A stretch of DNA of 7,111 nt from SZUA-229 sp041589175 (GTDB taxonomy: Bacteria; Pseudomonadota; Gammaproteobacteria; SZUA-229): assembly GCA_041589175.1 (NCBI GenBank), contig JBFHWF010000091.1:1-7111 (forward strand), written 5' to 3'. The notes under the pieces are model-generated. The model did no database searches. It had not been told where the DNA came from and saw nothing but the letters and a program-made list of their open reading frames with translations. Numbering within the stretch: position 1 is the stretch's first letter; every line of letters starts with the position of its first letter. The translations under genes and the position numbers were made by a program. Shown here in pieces: positions 6,124 to 7,111 of this stretch.

Positions 6124-6298
6124 TTTTTTTCTACCCCCCCTAAAGTAATATTCTTTCTACCTTCCAAGGCAGGTAATCTTCAAGTTGTGACAGAATGTTT
6201 TAATCCAGTTGTTTGTAGCTGGAGAATGCCATTCAGAGTAGATGTGCGATAACAGGAATCAGTCACATAATTATTAAAAACATTAAATGGAAAGTTAT
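6124..6298 (+). promoter_or_regulatory. Intergenic region with possible promoter for the outer-membrane protein gene
   Basis: The dnaE stop is followed by seven T, CTA and seven C, then AT-rich sequence. No GC-rich hairpin precedes the T run, so it is not a convincing terminator. Weak -10 candidates are GATAAC at 6248-6253 with an upstream TG (extended -10 form) and CATAAT at 6266-6271; neither has a good -35. Small dyads are TACCT/AGGTA (6158-6175) and GAATG-C-CATTC (6224-6234). GGAAAG at 6289-6294 is a good ribosome binding site that sets the start of the next gene at 6299. A separate promoter for that gene is likely but not pinpointed. Confidence 0.3.
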
Positions 6299-6892
6299 AT
6301 GAAAATTATAAAAAATCTTGCAGTTTTATCAGGGCTTGTACTTGCATCAACTTCTGCTTCAGCTGTAGAAGTAGGGCAGTCATATTTCAATGTTGAATAT
6401 TCACATATGACAATGGACTTTGAAGGGGATAAGGCGAACCCTGGTTCAGTATTCTTTCGAGTGGGTAAACAGTTACAACCCAATTTTGCTATAGAGGCAT
6501 TTTTCGGTTTAGGCTTGACGGATGATGAGATTTACAGTGAGTCATTCTTTGATCCATTCCTGGGTGATTATAGTTTTTCTGCATCTGCTGAATTATCCCG
6601 TGCGATTGGTGTACAGGGTAAATTTGTTGCACCAATTAACTACAACTCAGACTTTTTCTTTGCATTTGGTATTAATAACCTGGATATTGATATAAAGCTG
6701 GAAGAATGTGCGAGTGCATTTGGTGGCTGTGATAGCTTAACCATATCAGATGATGACACCGACATCACCTACTCACTGGGTGTGAACTTTGGTAAGTTAA
6801 CGGTTAGCTATAATATGTTTTATGATGATGATTCAGATATTGGAAGTGTAGAAATTTCTGGCCTTAATATTGGCTATCACGCTCAATTCTAA
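6299..6892 (+). CDS. Outer-membrane beta-barrel protein, probably 8-stranded
   Basis: The product is a 197-residue secreted precursor. Residues 1-22 form a signal peptide with lysines at 2 and 5, a hydrophobic core and ASA at 20-22 before the expected cut. The mature part shows about eight amphipathic strands, near 28-41, 49-59, 63-73, 99-113, 118-132, 155-165, 166-176 and 183-197. It ends GYHAQF, with the terminal phenylalanine recognised by the BAM machinery, so an OmpA/OmpW-sized barrel (OMP_b-brl class) fits. One loop holds C137 and C144, which could form a disulfide, next to an acidic cluster SDDDTD (150-155); another loop has DDDSD (176-180). I start at 6299 rather than the in-frame ATG at 6287 because GGAAAG at 6289-6294 is correctly placed and the signal peptide then begins MKIIKN. 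The gene is more AT-rich than dnaE. The specific function is unknown. Confidence 0.85.
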   Translation: MKIIKNLAVLSGLVLASTSASAVEVGQSYFNVEYSHMTMDFEGDKANPGSVFFRVGKQLQPNFAIEAFFGLGLTDDEIYSESFFDPFLGDYSFSASAELSRAIGVQGKFVAPINYNSDFFFAFGINNLDIDIKLEECASAFGGCDSLTISDDDTDITYSLGVNFGKLTVSYNMFYDDDSDIGSVEISGLNIGYHAQF

Positions 6893-6914
6893 GCGTTGTT
6901 GAAATTCTGGAAAT

Positions 6915-6943
6915 AAAAAAGGAGCCTCCAGGCTCCTTTTTTT
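6915..6943. terminator. Rho-independent, probably bidirectional terminator
   Basis: GGAGCC (6921-6926) pairs with GGCTCC (6931-6936) around a TCCA loop. The stem is flanked by six A on the left and seven T on the right, which can extend it or act as a U tract in either direction. It begins 22 bases after the stop of the outer-membrane protein gene and would end that transcript. The A tract could equally serve a converging transcript, though none is seen. Confidence 0.93.
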
Positions 6944-7002
6944 ATGAGAAGCATTTCTGTTAGGCTTTGTTTATCCGAGAGCAGATAATGGACTTGTTAT
7001 AA

Positions 7003-7111
7003 GTGACTACTCAACATTCATCGAGCCTGTTCACCTATGGCTCACTGATGTGCGAAGATATTATGTTCGCAATAGCCGGGCCCTGTGAATGTGTCGGGCA
7101 GGCTAAACTGC
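7003..7111 (+). CDS. Gamma-glutamylcyclotransferase/AIG2-like protein, N-terminal part (truncated by window edge)
   Basis: An open frame of 36 codons runs off the window end. Residues 9-16 read LFTYGSLM, the N-terminal signature of the GGCT/AIG2-like fold, where the YGSL loop binds the gamma-glutamyl or similar substrate. The following EDIMFAIAG and then a short strand towards AKL fit the same family. Members release 5-oxoproline from gamma-glutamyl amines or peptides, but many bacterial ones have unknown substrates. A TAA lies immediately upstream in frame (7000-7002) and the only plausible start before the motif is the GTG at 7003, since the next ATG (7048) is inside YGSLM. A GGA at 6990-6992 is a weak ribosome binding site. 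Cysteines occur at 17, 28 and 30. The catalytic glutamate lies beyond the edge. The gene follows a strong terminator and so needs its own promoter, not evident here. Confidence 0.72.
   Translation, partial: MTTQHSSSLFTYGSLMCEDIMFAIAGPCECVGQAKL

Noticed and set aside
6121..6130. T7 run after dnaE as a rho-independent terminator
   Set aside because: No stable GC-rich hairpin lies just upstream of the T run.

Overview
The window looks like chromosomal DNA from a Gram-negative, most likely gammaproteobacterial, species. The evidence is an rnhB-dnaE gene order, an E. coli-type replicative polymerase DnaE (1172 residues, degenerate PHP metal site, internal clamp-binding motif), a signal-peptide-bearing outer-membrane beta-barrel protein ending in phenylalanine, and RNA-hairpin/REP-like repeats between genes. 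The genus cannot be named from the sequence alone.

Layout. On the minus strand, 972 down to 1 holds a two-gene unit. It consists of a complete NAD-dependent Gfo/Idh/MocA oxidoreductase (37-972) and, 9 bases further on, the first nine codons of what looks like a DegT/DnrJ/EryC1/StrS sugar aminotransferase (1-27). This dehydrogenase plus transaminase pair is the arrangement that makes 3-amino sugars on UDP-GlcNAc (GnnA/GnnB type), so lipid A or surface polysaccharide modification is the likely role. Divergent from it, on the plus strand, is rnhB (RNase HII, 1033-1635), followed by a palindromic hairpin that may end its transcript.

From 1636 to 2604 there is about 970 bases with no convincing gene. 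The first two thirds is a repeat mosaic. It has two direct copies of a REP-like palindrome (1649-1693 and 2207-2250), and between them three tandem 10-base repeats and a run of small stem-loops. The last third (2251-2604) is an AT-rich leader in front of dnaE, with four copies of AAGTGG and a plausible sigma-70 promoter. Next come dnaE (2605-6123) and a short AT-rich gap. An 8-stranded outer-membrane barrel protein (6299-6892) follows, closed by a strong terminator (6915-6943). The window ends in the start of a GTG-initiated gene for a gamma-glutamylcyclotransferase/AIG2-like protein (7003 to the edge).

How it fits together. rnhB and dnaE are genome-maintenance genes that are usually close together. 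Here a repeat-rich insert separates them, and dnaE appears to have its own promoter. The envelope-related genes on either side (amino-sugar pair, beta-barrel) are separate transcription units. I see no CRISPR array, complete mobile element, tRNA or rRNA, and no clear novel multi-gene system. The most unusual material is the non-coding stretch between rnhB and dnaE.
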